Below, piece by piece: positions 6,135 through 6,465 of a DNA stretch of 6,465 nucleotides (position 1 is its first letter; each line of letters starts with the position of its first letter). The notes under the pieces were generated by a model. It did no database searches. It worked only from the letters and a program-made list of their open reading frames with translations, and had not been told where the DNA came from. The stretch covers positions 1 through 6,465 of the forward strand of contig CANDSI010000062.1 in NCBI GenBank assembly GCA_947388575.1. The letters run 5' to 3'. A program made the translations under genes and the position numbers. The stretch is from an uncultured Mycoplasma sp. (GTDB lineage: Bacteria > Bacillota_I > Bacilli_A > RF39 > UBA660).

Positions 6135-6465
6135 TGCCAAGTCACAAAATAGCCAAAATCTCATCTGATATGATGCGTGTAATAAGTAGTATATTATTTG
6201 AAGAAGCAAGAGATGAAATCTTAAAGACTATCACTATTACTGGATGTAAAGTATCAAATGATTTAAGTTATGCGCGAATTTATTTTACATCTTTAAGTGA
6301 TATGGATAAAAAAACTTTAGAGAAAGAAGTAAATGAAGCAGCTCCTTTTATTAGAGGATTAGTCGCCGAAAAGTTAGATTTAAGACATACTCCTGAACTT
6401 ACATTTATATTTGACGATTCAATTGAGTATGCAAATCGTATAGAAAAGATAATTAAAGAAATTAA
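6134..6465 (+). CDS. rbfA: 30S ribosome-binding factor RbfA, truncated by the window edge
   Basis: RbfA is a cold-shock 30S assembly factor that binds the 16S rRNA helix 1 region and acts with other maturation factors such as RimP. The window holds 110 residues with no stop; family members are about 115-125 residues, so only a short tail is missing. It begins MPSHKIAKISSDMMRVISSI. The single KH-type domain carries ITGCKVSNDLSYARIYFTSL (35-54), an acidic helix, PFIRGLVAEKLDLRHTPELT (71-90) with the conserved RxxPEL motif, and FIFDDSIEYANRIEKII (91-107), the conserved D-S...RI ending. The ATG overlaps the infB TAA by one base. It closes the rimP-nusA-ylxR-infB-rbfA order as in other Bacillota. 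Confidence 0.95.
   Translation, partial: MPSHKIAKISSDMMRVISSILFEEARDEILKTITITGCKVSNDLSYARIYFTSLSDMDKKTLEKEVNEAAPFIRGLVAEKLDLRHTPELTFIFDDSIEYANRIEKIIKEI

Overview
The window is AT-rich, with every gene on the + strand. It looks like a low-GC Bacillota genome, probably an uncultured or host-associated member of Bacilli or a mollicute-related lineage. The evidence is the AT-rich codon use, strong GGAG/GAGGTGA ribosome binding sites, a textbook sigma-A promoter and the Firmicutes-type order rimP-nusA-ylxR-infB-rbfA. All four tryptophans I traced (in the permease, the RhuM-Fic protein and IF2) are TGG. No gene reads through TGA, so I see no sign of the mycoplasma code. The exact lineage is inference.

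Region 1 (1-910) is the 3' part of an FtsX/MacB-type ABC transporter permease. It is cut at the left edge and interrupted by one in-frame TAA at 445-447. The same frame stays open to 877-879 and encodes the conserved C-terminal membrane domain, so this is probably a recently broken gene. A clean intrinsic terminator follows.

Region 2 (911-2236) is an accessory module. A small XRE-family helix-turn-helix protein is followed 58 bp later by a RhuM-Fic fusion carrying the Fic/Doc motif HAFIDGNKR. A perfect inverted repeat lies in the probable promoter of the regulator, and a perfect 19-bp hyphenated palindrome lies inside the RhuM coding sequence. The pair resembles a toxin/regulator or defence-type unit sitting between a transporter and a housekeeping operon; this role is inferred.

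Region 3 (2252-6465) is the translation and transcription housekeeping operon. A near-perfect extended -10 promoter is followed within about 10 nt of the predicted transcript start by a terminator-like hairpin, a candidate attenuator. Then come rimP (only the N-terminal domain remains), nusA, ylxR/rnpM, infB and rbfA (cut at the right edge). Genes overlap or are 22-30 bp apart, which fits one transcript. The ylxQ (L7Ae-like) gene usually found between ylxR and infB in Bacilli is absent. Together these genes serve 30S maturation (RimP, RbfA), transcription elongation and termination (NusA), RNase P modulation (YlxR/RnpM) and initiation (IF2).

The points most worth a second look are the hairpin leader plus minimal RimP, the XRE/RhuM-Fic module with its palindromes, and the nonsense-interrupted permease.
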